From positions 1 through 33,584 of the forward strand of contig QKAF01000080.1 in assembly GCA_003246455.1 (NCBI GenBank): 33,584 nucleotides of DNA, written 5' to 3'. The position numbers and the translations under genes were made by a program. The notes below the pieces were generated by a model. It was given only the letters and a program-made list of their open reading frames with translations. It was not told the origin of the DNA and did not search any database. Shown piece after piece: positions 31,942 through 33,584 of the stretch (positions within the stretch are counted from its first letter, which is position 1; each line of letters opens with the position of its first letter). The stretch is from Bacteroidota bacterium. Its GTDB lineage: Bacteria; Bacteroidota; Ignavibacteria; SZUA-365.

Positions 31942-33584
31942 TTACTTGGTGAGAATGACGGGTGAATCGGCCAATGCCGTACGCGCGGTCAGCGCGGCAC
32001 GGAATTCCGGCCAGTCGGCGGCATCGTAGACGCGCTTCTCCATCCGGTGCGTAGCGGTGAAATGCAGCGTATTGCCTTCCAGCGTGGTCCGGGCGCTGAA
32101 GCTGGCGACATCGCTCGCTGCGCTCGCGGCGGAGTTTTCAGGAAGCCGCTGTGCGCGCATTCCGGCGGGAACGCTGATCGTCTCGTCGAGCTCAACCAGC
32201 CGTGAACAGCGCTGACGGAAGCCATATTTCCGCGTCTCCATGGACGTATGCGTGGAGAGTTCCGGCGAAACGTAATAATCGCGGAACGCACCGCCGGCGA
32301 GGAGAGGGACGAAAGAGAGGCCGCTGCCGGTGCTCCGCGCGAATTCAGGAATGCGGTATTCGACGCGCACGTGATACGGCAGACGCAGATCGTTCGGATC
32401 GGGAATCACCTGCGCGGTGACCACCGCGAGAGGATACGCCCCGGCAAGCATTTCTCCGAACGTGTCTTCCCAGCTGGATTTGTAGCTGCGGGTGAAGATG
32501 CGGCGCAGCAGCGCGTCCGTCTGTCCCTCGGCCTCGATTTCCACAACGCCCTCGAGCGTCCCGTCGGCCGCCAGTGTCGCGGTATTCTTCATGCGCATGT
32601 AGTGGTTCTCTGCCGGGGAGATCGGCGTCGACATCACGTCCGCCCCGCCCGGAATGCCCATGAGAAATTCCTGCTGCTGCTCCGCCGACGACCACATTTC
32701 GCGCGCACCCGGGATCCAGGTCGGATCGAGCAGCATCCAGTGTCCGTTTGCACGCTTGACCACCGTAACGCTGTGATTGAACTGGTCGGCGGGAATGCGT
32801 TCGATGCGCGAACCGGCCATGGTCATGGCCGGATAGGATTCGAATCCCGCGGCGCGCAGCATGGTGACCAGCATGCCGGCCTTGTCCTTGCAGACACCGC
32901 AGCGGTCCGAAAAGGTCATCGCTCCCGGATGCAGCGTGTATCCCTCTCCCTTGCCCATGGAGATGCCGGAATAGCGAATCTCTTCCGCGACCCAGTGATT
33001 GAGGATGCTGATTTTCTCGAGTTCGTCGGTCACGCCTGCCAGCAGGTCATTGGTGATGTCCTGGACTTCCGGCGTCACCTCGAAACTGCCGAAATCTTCG
33101 TTCACTCCGTGGAACCATGTGGATTTCGCATACCAGTCAGGGGAGGTCGATACGAGCAGCTTCGTCGCGACGTCGGACGGAGACACCATTTCCGGCTCGC
33201 CTTTGAAGGGTTCGATGTCCCGCTTGTACCAGCAGTATGTCACCTTGCCCGCGCGGGTGAACATCCCGTGGGTGGGATGCAGATCCTCCGGCGGTGTGGA
33301 GTGCTGAGAGACGGCAGGATTCACGTCCACGGTCAGCCGATGGCTGAACTTCGGATGGAAATGCACGTAGGAGGAAAGTTCGCCGCCGTACACCTCGTAC
33401 TGCAGGGGCTTGTTCTCCGGCATGAGCACGCGATATACTTTTTCTTTCACCGGAACGGGGGTCCAGAACTCGACGATGTCGTAGAAATGTCCCTTCATCG
33501 GCGGCACGAAACGGCTGTCGTCTTCCTCCCCGGCCCGCGCGGCCTGCTGCGCCGCAGAAGGACCTTCCGCGGCGACACCCGCGG
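31942..33584 (-). CDS. DUF3857/transglutaminase-like protein, 5' end outside the window
   Basis: At least 547 codons; the frame stays open to the right edge, so the N-terminus (signal peptide and part of DUF3857) is missing. A GTG at 33507 is not the real start, since in-frame coding continues upstream (AGVAAEGPSAAQQAARAGEE). The transglutaminase core is complete: C in RCGVCKDKAGML (codon at 32892-32890), H in FNHSVTVV and D in LLDPTW, the Cys-His-Asp triad. A second beta-rich domain follows to the C-terminus (VTAQVIPDPNDLRLPYHVRVEYR). Likely periplasmic, acting on peptide or protein substrate; target unknown. It is upstream of the Cys-less paralogue with 16 bases between them, pointing to one operon. 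Confidence 0.86.
   Translation of the reverse strand, partial: AGVAAEGPSAAQQAARAGEEDDSRFVPPMKGHFYDIVEFWTPVPVKEKVYRVLMPENKPLQYEVYGGELSSYVHFHPKFSHRLTVDVNPAVSQHSTPPEDLHPTHGMFTRAGKVTYCWYKRDIEPFKGEPEMVSPSDVATKLLVSTSPDWYAKSTWFHGVNEDFGSFEVTPEVQDITNDLLAGVTDELEKISILNHWVAEEIRYSGISMGKGEGYTLHPGAMTFSDRCGVCKDKAGMLVTMLRAAGFESYPAMTMAGSRIERIPADQFNHSVTVVKRANGHWMLLDPTWIPGAREMWSSAEQQQEFLMGIPGGADVMSTPISPAENHYMRMKNTATLAADGTLEGVVEIEAEGQTDALLRRIFTRSYKSSWEDTFGEMLAGAYPLAVVTAQVIPDPNDLRLPYHVRVEYRIPEFARSTGSGLSFVPLLAGGAFRDYYVSPELSTHTSMETRKYGFRQRCSRLVELDETISVPAGMRAQRLPENSAASAASDVASFSARTTLEGNTLHFTATHRMEKRVYDAADWPEFRAALTARTALADSPVILTK

Overview
The window is GC-rich chromosomal DNA that I read as coming from a Gram-negative bacterium of the Bacteroidota / Ignavibacteriota / FCB type. 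The sequence-based reasons are: a GWxTD-domain secreted protein; a serine-palmitoyltransferase-like enzyme beside a long GNAT-fold acyltransferase (sphingolipid-type pairing); a Kdo-activating enzyme (KdsB), which implies LPS; a DUF3857/transglutaminase pair; and several candidate promoters of the form TTTG-N19..21-TAnnTT, close to the Bacteroidota sigma-factor consensus. The exact lineage cannot be fixed from the window. No prophage, integrase, transposase or CRISPR array was seen; most of the region is housekeeping genes with some accessory systems.

Layout. 1-1979 (minus): 5' part of an extended SDR/epimerase, translationally coupled to glutaminyl-tRNA synthetase. 2203-8542 (plus): a promoter, then the SPT-like enzyme, the GNAT-like acyltransferase (possible ceramide synthase), gatC, kdsB, rimO and a GWxTD protein, mostly touching or overlapping. 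8543-10321 (minus): an ABC exporter whose stop codon abuts the GWxTD stop. 10599-12990 (plus): ablA-ablB, the N-epsilon-acetyl-beta-lysine osmolyte pathway. 13236-13338 (minus): a strong intrinsic terminator with a promoter-like sequence just upstream, possibly a very short CU-rich sRNA. 13382-19598 (minus): ruvA, ruvC, yebC, recJ, the RNase P RNA gene rnpB, a coiled-coil zinc-ribbon protein, a NIF3/DUF34 protein and tRNA-Ala(CGC); a terminator sits between the tRNA and the NIF3 start codon.

19726-25622: an NlpC/P60 lipoprotein (plus); citrate lyase as a CitD-CitE fusion followed by CitF (minus); a two-gene plus-strand operon of an unknown helical protein and a stand-alone CarH-like cobalamin module with the photoreceptor Wx9EH motif; and an isocitrate-dehydrogenase-like enzyme (minus). 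25746-33584 (minus): a YjjG-like HAD phosphatase; an ORF that joins a family-2 glycosyltransferase to a serine/threonine dehydratase through 11 perfect copies of a 7-bp repeat; an EamA-type transporter; a hotdog thioesterase; and two adjacent DUF3857/transglutaminase-like proteins, one with a changed catalytic Cys and one running off the window.

Most notable points: the repeat-made glycosyltransferase-dehydratase fusion (frame depends on repeat number), the orphan B12 photosensor-like operon, the citrate lyase gamma-beta fusion, the putative CU-loop sRNA, the SPT/acyltransferase pair, and dispersed palindromic repeats at 20280-20334, 24385-24412 and 29904-29933.
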